Shown: positions 1 to 12,300 of the stretch, piece after piece | How positions within the stretch are numbered: the stretch's first letter is position 1 | How the letters are laid out: every line of letters begins with the position of its first letter | DNA from: Heloderma charlesbogerti | Taxonomy: Eukaryota > Chordata > Lepidosauria > Squamata > Helodermatidae | Assembly: GCA_026122225.1 (NCBI GenBank) | Contig: JANEZZ010002882.1 | Coordinates: 1,054,001 to 1,118,000 of the forward strand | Direction of reading: 5' to 3' | DNA: 64,000 nt | Made by a program: the position numbers and the translations under genes | The notes under the pieces: generated by a model | Databases searched by the model: none | The model's input: only the letters and a program-made list of their open reading frames with translations | Told to the model about the DNA's origin: nothing

Positions 1-217
1 TGAAGCAGTAATAATGGCACAGCTATTTAAAGTAAAAACAAACAAACAAAAATCAGTAGACATGCCCAAGCCATTGGCCATGCCTACTGCAGTTCTCTAA
101 ATCCTGGTCAACGATTAAAAACTCTGTAAAAGTTATGAAAAACTAAGTGTGGGAATGGGTAGTGTGGTCAGGGGTATTTTATCAAATAGACCAAATAATT
201 TCCTTAACATTTTATAC

Positions 218-321
218 CCCGTTTGTTGGCTCTTCCACATCAGTCATTTGGTACTTCTTCATTCTTTCAAAAACGGAATGATCTGCACAACCACCTTGTG
301 GTCCATATTTATGTGGATATC
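218..321 (-). CDS. ADAM10: ADAM10 coding exon 5 (cysteine switch)
   Basis: This exon is 104 nt. The acceptor TTTTAG precedes base 321. The exon completes an Arg codon split with exon 4 and then encodes [20 protein letters not shown] and a further 14 residues ending EEPTNG. The switch Cys codon is 289-287. The only usable donor before an in-frame stop is GGG|GTATAA, with the exon ending at base 218 in phase 0. That donor is weaker than the other four, so the 3' boundary is less certain than the body of the exon. Confidence 0.9.
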
Positions 322-3300
322 CTAAAATACAAATCAAGTGAAGTTGGATTTTAATTATGAAACCAAAGGTGAAGCTACAACTCCATGTATTTTCCTCATC
401 AGCACTTTTCAAATTAAGATGTCCAATCCCCCACCCGATTTTAAAGCAAATATGACTCATTTTAAGATTCCAGAGATTTCAAAGTAGCTGAAAAGGGTAA
501 AGGAGTTAACACATATCAATTATCAGTTTAACGCTTTTGACAATGCTGAGTTCAACAGGTTGCATATAGCCCTCCAGCATATTTGGGGGTGGAGATCAGA
601 GAGCAATGGCATACAAACAGATAATACAGAGATAGCAAGAGTGCCAAATATGTTTTGTTTTTCTATGGGTCTCAACACAAATAATAATTAAGATGAATTC
701 AGCACAGATTTTTTTAAAAATTCCAACCTTGTACACTGAAACACACCAGCCCTAGATATTTTTTGAGTTTGACTTGACAATCCTAATGTGCTCACTTGAA
801 TACTGCATGTACTCAGCAAGGCTTCAATTATTTACAAATTGTTTTTTCATGCAAACAGTGCCTCTGGCAGCAGCTTGGTTATTTCCAATATCAGTAATAA
901 CTAGGCCCAAGTATCTGCACAGCCCAAATGCCACTGGTATCAACAGGCTGCCCAAGCAGTGACTTCTAGGAAAATGGTGCCACAAGCAATGATGGCCTTC
1001 ACCCTAGGCCCCAAGGATATTCCTGGGGCACATTATTCAGAAGACACCTGCCAGGCTAGCCTATAAATGGCTTGGGATGGTTGGATGTGCAGTCAATGGC
1101 CTGAGAGAGAGAATACTTCAAGGCGCAAATACAGGACAAATGCCTTCAAGGGGGTGAAAAGGCATGGTGTTCATGTGGTTTGCCCTACAGGTACCGTTGT
1201 ATGGTGCATCAGGTTCAGCATGTGACATGCTGCAATATGGATTAAACAGATTTACATTTTTAGGTGTGCATGGTGGGGAGATGGTATGTGAATGAAAAAT
1301 GGTTTCATATATCCACAGTCAGCAACTAGTTTTGCCAGAGGGCCACTTCCACAAGAGGGCAAGGCCCACCCCAAGTGACTTGCCTGCAAGTCCTATTACC
1401 AGAGTCACCTCATTCTCGACTCCAAGTGGGCAACAAGAAATCCAAATGACACTTGTCAAACAGGCAGATTTGGCATGGGGGTTATCACACCAGATCAAAC
1501 ATGGCATTCGCTACAGTTTTTCATCTCATGAAAATTGCTGTATCAGCTCTTGTATCTTGAAATTTCTGACCTATCAGGTTGTGTTTCTCTGACTAAAGTC
1601 ACATGTGCAATGACACAGGCTGGTTAGGGATGTTGATCTGTGCTTATGTGATGTGGTGGTGCCGGGCCAAGCAAGGCTAATGAGGTAGTTAAGACAGAAA
1701 TACAATATAACACAGTTGATAAACAAAGATTTTAAAATTAGAAAATTTTGATTTTTGAATGTTTTAATTGGATTTTTAAAAAATATAAATACTAGGTTTC
1801 ACTTAAATGACAACTAGGTTAACATTAAATAATCTGGATATAAGCACATGGTTAATCTTTGAACTGAATCAATGTCTCTACAAGATACATTCAGTTAAGG
1901 AGGTTTTTCTATGGAAATGAAGAACCAATCTGACCATTTCAAATGTGAATACTTACACTCAAACTACCAAACATAGGGATTTCATTTTCACTTGATAATA
2001 AACTGTTCTAGTCTCACTAGTAATTATCAAAAACTTGCTTTGACCAATCAGTTATGGGCATTTCACTTTTGTTTAGTACGTTTTCTGTGAGGGTGAGGCT
2101 GGGCCAAGACAGAGTGAAGCAGAAAGAAGAAACACAGGAAAGAAGAAAGACAAAGTTGTTCAGTGTGTACCTTCTTGTAGTCCCATACACTTGCCTGAGA
2201 GTATGCCCCACTGAACTCAATGGAACCTATTTCTTAATAAACATATATTACATTACGCCATTAACCTCAAACTGTTGTGGGTGCTGGTCATAAGACCAAC
2301 CCTATATGGGAATGTTTTAAAGATATCCCCTCTATAGGTCAAAAAGCCCGCAAAATATATACAGTGCAAGAAAGAGATGCAAAGTCTGCTTGTAAGAACA
2401 AAACCGTGTAAATAACACTCTATTTAGCGGTAAGTTAACACGGTTTAGCGGTGAGCTTCGCACCATTGTTCAGGAAATATATGAAAGTCTCAATGGGAAA
2501 TTTGATTTAAATCAATCCACACTGTCCCCGAGTCAGGCAAAGAAACTACAGAGAGGTACGGATAACATCATATCCTCCCAGTATTGAAGGTAATCTGAGA
2601 TCTTCCAGGAACAGAATGCCTAGAACATAGGAAGTCTGAAGAAGCCTCACCAACCACAAAGCTGAAGGCAAAAAAGAACTTCAGCCCCAAAGTTGGTTCA
2701 GCTTTTCTAACAGATCAGCTGAAATCTTCAGTTAGTCTAAGTACTAGTACTTTTGAAAAGAGAGTTATTAAAAATACATGTGCCATGGAGGATCTATACT
2801 TTGTTTAAAGGTTGTTATCTTCAAGCTTTTCAGGCTCAGAAGCACACCTACAACATGACACCCATTAATTTTCTTGTGTAGATCTGCCTCTCTCAGCTCC
2901 CCTCCTCTCCCTTTATGAAGTCAAAAGAGAAAGAAAACAGTGGCGGTGACACTGGTACAACCCACTTTCTTGGGGTTATGATCTACTGGAAGATTACCAA
3001 AGGTGAGAAATATCTAGCCAGTGAAGCCAGATGTATAAAGGCCCAGGTCACTATCAGGTAGAAAGGCTCCTCCTCTCTTGCCTAACTCCTACTGCTCTAA
3101 AATATACTGCTTTGAAATTGTATAATGGAACAAAGCAGCCTGGCCACTTCTGCATAGTTCAGGAAAACACATTTCAATATATTTGATCTGCCTCAAAATC
3201 CATTACTGAGGACTGTTGCCTGCTCCTTGGACCTAAGAGACCAGAGAAGTGGCATTTTTATTCAAAATGCTGAATGCCCACGCAACAGTGGGAAGTTCTC

Positions 3301-6300
3301 TGTGTGGAAAATATACCTTGAGAAGGCTATGCAACCAACATCCACCTAACCATAAAATATTGGTTTGGTTAATGTCTACACCTCATATCTGATACAGACC
3401 AGAGGACCTCACAGGGCAAATTTAAATTGGCTATGTCTTCAATCCAATTACAGGCCTAGCCATCCTTATGAAATGAAGGTCTTATGTCAGTTTTTGATGC
3501 AAATCTAGTATTAGTGAAGGGTAAAGTGAAGGGTAAAGTCTAGTTCTATAAAAGGTACATTAAAGGAAATTATGTCAGTAATACCTATTAAATACACTTT
3601 TAAATGGAAATGGGAAAGACAAAAGGGGATTAGTGACATCAGTTCAGTCATTATTTTCATTCAGAAGTGTATTAGGGAAAGGGCAATTTTGTAAGTAAAG
3701 AACAATGTTCCTGATGGCTATTTTCCCAACTCCACTCCTCTACGGTCGGAAGGAAAAAAAACAAGGTGGGGGGTTAAAGCAGTAAAGCAGAGTTTAAAAG
3801 TTCTAGTATTTTCATCTTCTTGAAGAAAAAGTAGCAATTCACAAGGCCCTGCCATTCAGTGTACTATAAACGACATCAGGAATAGGCAACAGGGTGCCAA
3901 CCAATGTGCCCCAGACACCTTTCTTGGTGCCTGCTAAGGTGCCGTACTCCTCCCACTTAAAAAAAAATTAAGACAGTTTCTTACTGACAGCAGGGATTGC
4001 TGTGAAATAGATTTTTGATGATGAAAACTGTGGGTTCAAAAGAGTTGTTTAGGGTTGGGGTTCAGACCCCACCTCTGCCTTGTGCTTAGTCTTTTGGGCA
4101 AGTTACATGTCCTTTACCATGCCTCCCCTGGCAGCCATTTTGTGATGGTGGCCCACGACAGTTTCTCAAATTGCCAAATGTGCCCATAGCCCAAAAGGTT
4201 GCTTACCCCTGAACTAATTATAGCTACCATTTCTTTTCTTAGTACATATGTATAAACAATATATCACAAAGAGAAAATACCTATAAACCAAGCATTCCTA
4301 TATTCAGCAAAAGAGAGGTGGGAAGACGGACTAATGTTCAAACTATTTTTAGGAAACTTCCAAGTACTATTTAATGCTAGAATTAGATACAAATGCCAGA
4401 TTTAGCATTTGCAATTTGACATATGCTTATGAATTCATTATTCTTCAAAATATTTTGCTTCTAATTGCAAAACTATGTGCGATGATCTAGATCTACTCTA
4501 TACTAGATGGTCCCTTTCCTCTTTAGACTTACTTCAGCTTTGTGATTCTGATCTGAACATATAAAACAAAGGAGGGTGTTACCTCAAGATAAGATGTGCC
4601 AATAATCCCTATAGCATCCCCATTTCCTACCACCATTCAACATTCATTTAGCGCCAATACCATTGTATGTGCTAAACCCATGATTTATTGCAAAATGTTC
4701 ATGCAATCATTGCTCCAGGCCAACCTTCTCTCACCTGGTGCCCTCCAAATGTGTTGGACTGCAACTCACATTATTTCCAGCCAGCAGGTTGGAGAAGGCT
4801 GCTCTAGGAACAAATTTCAGTCATTTCTGCATTTTGTAAGAGAACTTATGGCACAGCGCAAGCAAAAACTAATCAAGACAATTCCTTTCAAGCAAGAGTG
4901 GAACTCCAAAAACTCCATCAGTTGCAATTATTAGCATTAATTCCATAAGAAGTATGAATACAGATCAAGAGGGAGGATCTGAAATAATTTACCGTATTTT
5001 GAAATTAGAACAGAAGGCTTGCCTTTCACTGATCAATTTCTCTGCAATGTGGACAAAGGACTTTGTAGGAAGCAAACAAGATGATCCTCACTTGCAGAAT
5101 GGGCTTTTGTTTAATCTCTGAATAAGACTTCATTGTGATGCTAAACATATGTTACATTGTTGTGCCTGAAAAGCTGCTAAAAGGATATTCTTGCCAAAAA
5201 CTGAAAGATGGGCAACTGACAGGCTCACTCACTAGAAATAGATTCCTTCTTTATCACAAGCATTCGTTTGACCTGATGTTGGTCTTCTTACCTCCTTGCA
5301 GCATAGCACAGGAGACAAGAGGACTCTTACATTTTTTTTAACATTTTTTCATTTTATTTTAAACTAACTTTTTTCCATTTATTTGTCTTGTAACACACAC
5401 TTTCACACAAGTGGGACTCTGCTTTTAACCTCTACTGAGTACAGGAACAGGCACAGGCTAGTCTAGAACAATTACAAAGCTAGACACAAAAAGGGAAAAG
5501 AGGCTATGGAAGGACAAGACTCTCCAGTGGTGGTGACCTGCAAGGTGTGTGCAATGTTTGTTTTCTTGCCTGAGAACAACATGGCCCTCACCTGCAACAA
5601 GTGCAAGTTGATCACGCTGCTGGAAGAAAAAGTGGACTGGAGCGGCGACTGTCGACCCTCTGGGGAATAAGAGAACACGAAGAGTTCTTGGACAGAATGG
5701 GGGAACTACAGCAGCAAAGGGAAGACCAGAAGCTTGAAGAGCAACAGCAAGATGAGGCAGTGGGAAATGCTGAGGTGAAGAAAAATGGAGTAGAGGATAC
5801 TCCTTGGAAAAGGGTGACAGTTGGGAGAAGAAGAACTAGACGCCACTCTGCACCAGTGGAAGCACTGGAGCTGTGGAACTGATTCCAGGTACTTGCGGAT
5901 GAGACTGGAGGACAGCCTGCAGAGGAAGAATCACAGGGGAACCTACATGAGAGTGAGCAAGAGGCTGAAGGTCAGTCAAACAGAGGCGATGAAACCCAGG
6001 ACTACAACAACAAGAAGAGAAGAGTGGTAGTAGTGGGAGACTCCTTGCTGCGTGGGATCGAGACCCAAGTATGTCGCGAAGACCCGTGGACTCGCCAGGA
6101 ATGTTGTCTCCCGGGAGGACGAATTAGAGACGTGACTGAAAGGTTGCCTGCACTCATAAAGCCCACTACAGGTATCCCTTTCTTCTCATCCATGTGGGAA
6201 CAAATGATACCGCCAAGCGGAGCTACGAAGAGATCACATCAGACTTTGAAGCTTTGGGAAGGAAACTCAAGAACTTTGGGGCCCAGATAGTTTTTTCATC

Positions 6301-9300
6301 CATCCTTCCAGTAGTTAGAAGAGGGATAGAAAGGGAACGAAAAATACTCCGGGTGAATGACTGGCTACGAAGGTGGTGCCGACGAGAGAGATTTGGATTC
6401 TGGGACCACGGGCTATACTTCCTGGAAGATGGGCTGTTGGCAAGGGACGGGTTGCACCTCACAAAGGCTGGGAAGAATGTGTTTGGCCACAGCATGAAGA
6501 ACTTCATCAGGAGGGATTTAAACTGAATCCTACGGGTAAGGGAGATGTAAAGTTGGGGGTAACAATGGACGTAGGCGCATGCACTGCAATGGAGAGAACA
6601 GCTCTGATAGCACCCAATAATAGTGTTCAGACACATGTAGGAAGAAAGCCAGACTGTGAAGCACATGGTCTTCGATGTCTATATACTAATGCCCAGAGTA
6701 TGGGAAACAAACAGAACGAACTTGAACTCTTAATACGGGAGGGAAATTATGACTTGATAGGTGTAACTGAGACTTGGTGGGATGACTCTCATGACTGGAA
6801 TACAGCAATTGAAGGATATAACTTGTTCCAAAAGAACAGGAGGAACAGAAAGGGAGGTGGGGTTGCACTATATGTGAAAAATACATATCTCTGCACAGAA
6901 ATACAGGAGGATGAGCTTGGTAGCCCCATCGAGAGCATCTGGATCAAAATAAATGGAGCAAATAAAGGAACCTGGTGGTCGGAGTCTACTACCGGCCATC
7001 CAATCAAGGAGAAGATGAGGATGAAACTTTTGAAAAACAAATTGCCAATGTTTTAAGGAAGCATGATGTAGTAGTAATGGGGGACTTCAATTTCCCCGAT
7101 ATTTGTTGGGAGACAAATTCTGCAAAACATGGCCCTCCAGGAAATTCCTGACTTGTGTGGCGGATAACTTCCTCCTACAGAAAGTAGAGGAAGGAACTAG
7201 AGGATCGGCTATCCTTGACTTGATCCTAACCAACAGAGATTACTTGGTGGATAAAGTAGCAGTTACAGGAACTCTGGGGGAAAGCGACCATGTTGCACTT
7301 CAGTTCTTGGTTCTAAGGGAAGCAAAAGCCAAGTGTAGTCAAACGCGTACCCTGGATTTTAGGAAAGCTGATTTTCATAAACTCAGAACAATGATCGGTA
7401 AGGTCCCATGGCAAGCGACGCTAACAAGAAAAGGAGTCCAAGATGGGTGGGAGCTTTTAAAAAAGGACATTCTCAAGGCACAATCACAAACAATTCCAAC
7501 AAGAAGAAAAGGTGAAAGACAACAGAAGAAGCCAATGTGGCTTCACAAAAAGCTTAGGGGTGACCTGAAAACAAAAAAGGACACATATAGGAAGTGGAAA
7601 GAAGGCCAAGTAACAAAGGAAGAGTACAGGCAGGTCGCACAGAATTGCAGGGATGGCATCAGGAAGGCTAAAGCTGAGAACGAGCTGAGGCTAGCGAGGG
7701 ATGTTAAAAACAACAAAAAGGCTTTCTTCAGCTATGTGCATAGTAAAAGGCAGAGGAAAGAAATGGTGGTTCAGCTATTAAATAAGGATGGCAAAACGAT
7801 AACAGATGACAAAGAAAAGGCAGAGGTGCTCAACTGCTACTTTGGCTCAGTCTTCTCCCAAAAGAGGGTCTATGACCCCTCTGGCAAAGGCGAAGTGCAG
7901 GCTGAAGGGGCAGGATTGCAGCTTGAGATCGATAGGCATATGGTCAAGGAACACCTAATCACTTTGAATTAGTTCAGATCTCCAGGGTCAGATGAACTGC
8001 ATCCTAGAGTAATAAAGGAACTGGCAGAAGAACTCTCAGAACCGCCGTCTATTCTCTTTGAGAAATCATGGAGGATGGGGGAAGTGCCAGATGACTGGAA
8101 GAGGGCTAATGTTGTCCCTATCTTCAAAAAGGGTAAAAAGGAGGAACCTGGGAACTACAGACCAGTCAGTCTGACACCAATCCCTGGGAAAATTCTGGAG
8201 CAGATGATCAAGCAATCCATTTGTAAGCACCTTGAAAACAATGCTGTGATTACTCGAAGCCAACATGGATTTGTCAAAAACAAGTCCTGCCAGACAAATC
8301 TGATCTCATTTTTTGATCAAGTAACCTCCCTTGTAGACCGTGGGAATGCTGTAGACACCATATACCTCGACTTCAGCAAAGCTTTCGACAAAGTGCCCCA
8401 TGATATCCTGATGAGCAAACTAGCTCAAAGTGGGCTAGATGAAACAACGATCCGGTGGATTCACAGTGGGCTACACAATCAGACTCAAAGAGTGCTTCTC
8501 AATGGGAACTTCTCAAAATGGGGAGAGGTAACGAGTGGGGTACTGCAGGGCTCAGTCCTGGGCCCAGTGCTCTTCAACATTTTTATGAATGACTTGGACG
8601 AGGAGGTGCAGGGAACGCTGATCAAATTTGCAGATGACACAAAATTGCGCGGGATAGCTAATACTTTGGAAGACAGAAACAAAATTCAAAGTGATCTGGA
8701 TAGACTGGAGCGCTGGGCAGAAAACAACAGAATGACATTTAATAGGGATAAATGCCAAGTTCTGCACCTAGGAAGAAGAAACCAAATGCACAGTTACAAG
8801 TTGGGGGATACGTAGCTCAACAACACTACAAGTGAGAAAGATCTTGCAATTGTTGTCGATCACAAGCTGAATATGAGCCAACAATGTTATGTGGCTGCAA
8901 AAAAGGCAAATGCTCTTTTGGGCTGCATTAATAGAAGCATAGCTTCCAAATCCCAGGAAGTACTAGTTCCCCTCTACTCAGCACTGGTTAGGCCTCATCT
9001 GGAGTACTGTGTCCAGTTCTGGGCACCACACTTTAAGAAGGATGCAGACAAACTGGAGAGGGTTCAGAGGAGGGCAACAAAGATGATCAGAGGACTGGAA
9101 ACAAAGCCCTATGAAGACAGGCTGAAAGAACTGGGCATGTTTAGCCTTGAGAAGAGAAGACTAAGGGGAGATATGATAGCACTCTTCAAGTACTTGAAGG
9201 GTTGTCACAGAGAGGAAAGCCAGGATCTCTTCTTGATCATCCCAGAGTGCAGGACACGGAATAATGGGCTCAAGTTACAGGAAGCCAGATTCCGGCTGAA

Positions 9301-12300
9301 CATAAGGAAACACTTCCTGACTGTTAGAGCAATACGACAATGGAACCAATTACCTAGGGAGGTGGTGGGCTCTCCCACACTGAAGGCGTTCAAGACAAGG
9401 CTGAACAGCCATCTGTCAGGGATGCTCTGACTTGGATTCCTGCATTGAGCAGGGGGTTGGACTCGATGGCCTTGTAGGCCTACTATTCTATGCTTCTATG
9501 ATTCTATAACCAAACGTAAGTTCACTTTATTCTACTGTCAGTTGAGACACCATAAATTTGATTTTTGACTTGATAAACCACATAATAAATGACAGGCACT
9601 GATGAGGGGGTTGTTTGTATAAAGTTAGTGAGATCCTTATTCTTTTAAAGTCAAGATTTAACTTGCCTCTTCCAAACGTGATTGTCCTAAATGACTAGCT
9701 TCAAGCTATTTATTTCCCATACATTTGGGTTTGCTTAAAATAAGGCCTTCTGTTTGTCTCTCTTTTGGCAACCTTGCCAATCCCACTCTTTGCTTATACC
9801 CAGCTGCCAAACCAATGGTAGAGTACCTATGTTATATTGCATAGCTTGTGCTTTGTGGCGGTAAAACCTCTAACAACAATTGGCTGGGCTGCTGTGTTGG
9901 CAAGAAGTACTCATGAACATTCCAGTGCCTAAAGGCAATGGAAGATTTGCTGTCCAGTTTCTCTGAGAGAAAGGGACGTTGTCCATTTGGCTGGGATTAT
10001 AAACTCAGACCTTAGAGACAGTAGTTTTGTGGGAAAGACTGGAAAAATACCCTAGAACGTAGGGAAGCTAGGGGGCAGGGATTCTAGAGATAGAGGTAGC
10101 CGAATGGTGCAGATTTAATAAATAGAAACCTAAAGGAAGCTTGAAAAATTGCAGAGAAGATAGGGAAAAAAGACAAGAGGAAGTTAATGATAGTGGGAGC
10201 TGGGAGCTGAATTTGAATATACTGATTTGAACTAGCCAGTCTTTGGCTGAAAATATCAAGTGCTACTATCAGGCTCCTTCTTATACTGATCAACTTGGGA
10301 CAAACTGGCCACTATTCTCCCCTAATATGATCCCAAGTCATTCTAGCCATTTCTTTGATTTAAACCCAAATGCACCAAAGGGTCCTGACATGTTGCCTGG
10401 AACAGATGGCTTCCTAAACAAAATGGGCAGCAGCCAGAGCTGTGTGCCCCAAATATACACTGGCACCAATATGCCCCCTGCACATGATACGCTTCAAAGC
10501 TTCATACTGTGCTAATTTATAGTTGTGATGTCACTCTCCAGTTAAATGTATTCCATAGTATTCTGGTACTTCAAACCAAGGGTACATGCTCAAGATCATT
10601 TCACATGGACGAGCCAGGTGCTAGGCCGCTCTGTTACACCCATGCTCAGATTCATGACTGCAGAAAGATGTATGTTTTCTAACTGTTCCATGCACACTTG
10701 TGGAAGTGGGGATTCTAACCCATTTTAGTGGCAAGAGTATGGAGCCAGGAGGTTGCAATTCCTCTAGATGTCACTAATACAGGGTATGTGGCTATGATCT
10801 TGGGCAAGTGATTGAACTGGGTCACCCTACATCTATGATGGGAGAATGACCTGAGCAGACTGCAGCATAAATCTGGAAACAAAACAGATACCTCTACTGA
10901 CCCTTGAACCCAAGTTCACATGGCAATGCTCATACATCTAAGTGGCTGAATGAGTAACTGGTGCCTGGTAAAGTATTTAGAAGGGCTTAACCTGTGATGG
11001 GGCATATAAGTAAAGGTGTGCATTAAAAGGCACTATTCTGTGCGCGAAAGCCACCATCGCTCATATGAGTGGATCCCTATTTTCACTATTGCAACCCTCA
11101 GGCCACAGCCCATGCCCTTCTGGAGGGTCCCCAACTCTCAGTCGTGGCAGCAGCATGAATGACAAGAAACCTGTGTTCTGAAGACGAAATTCCATCCACA
11201 GACATTAAGATGCAAGCCATACAAAATACCAGCAAGAAGAAACTCTAAGATGATACTGTACATAAGCATCTAACAAGGTTGCCTGGTTGAAAAACATAAG
11301 CATCCAGAAGCAATCTGAGGAGGAATTTCTTGAGTTTTCATGACATTTTCTATTAGGTCCAGTTACACTTTTAGAATAATTCCTTCCTAGCACGTGCACA
11401 GTGCCCTCTTTCCCTCCACAGAGCATTCCCTTTTGTTTCATGTTTCATCGTAAGCCTGCAAGTTGGGTTTTTAAATTTCATATTCTGAATGCAATACAAT
11501 GTAGGCACTTATTTATGTTAGCTAGAATACTTCGTAAAGTACTTTGACCAATATCAAACTCTCTGAAAGGAGGCTGAGGAACTTACAGGAACATAACCAA
11601 CTACCATCTAGTCCAAGAACTACTAGTATTACTTTAAAAAACCTCTGAAGAATGGCTTTGAAAAGAAAATGACCCCTGATGCAGTCTCCCAATGCTTGTA
11701 TATACATCCCTGTACACCAGTGCAACACTGAATATCCCTGCATGTGTATCAGAATACCCTGGAGTAGGTTTGCTTTCATAAAAAAAAAATGTCACAGTTT
11801 TGGGATATTTGCACTGTACTGGTTATTTTCACTGCATACAACAGAATGAAAACACTTACTAATATCATCTTCATGGTACATGACTGAGTGAAAAGGCAGG
11901 GTTTTGTCCTTAATATATCTTTCTGCTGGCTCAATATAAAAGGTCCCAGTGTGAGTCTTGATGAATCCTTCAAATCTTCCATCAACAACAGATCCATGGC
12001 TAAAGCTTCCTTGCTCACCTATTGAAAAAAGCATATAGAATTTAAAGGAAAAAAGTACAATGGAAGTTTTCATTCTTAGGCATCAACCACAATAATTAAA
12101 CTTCTTAAGCAAGCCTTACAAATGGTTGGTTCCCACCTGTCTCACAGCTTGTCCGCCTTCTCCCTTAACCACAGAAGGAAAGAGATGTGCAGAGCTATCC
12201 CAGGTTTTCCATAATTTTTGTGTTAAATACTACACCGCCCTTTAATTAATGCACAACCACCAGTTTTCTATAAAACTTTCTGTATAGACCTTGTAAAAAC

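Larger units (their letters stand above)
5460..9509 (+). mobile_element. CR1 LINE, nearly full length, copy 1 (ADAM10 intron 4)
   Basis: About 4.05 kb in sense orientation, antisense to ADAM10. It carries ORF1 (zinc-knuckle-like plus SGNH esterase) and ORF2 (AP-type endonuclease plus reverse transcriptase). It ends in the diagnostic CR1 tail: GGGGGTTGGACTCGATGGCC then ATTCTATG-type short repeats instead of poly-A. Several frameshifts and stops break both frames. The 5' boundary is approximate. Confidence 0.93.

Noticed and set aside
5460..9509. CR1 reverse transcriptase frames as a host or domesticated gene
   Set aside because: The frames are broken, sit in a full LINE context with a CR1 3' tail, and a similar broken copy lies 11 kb away.
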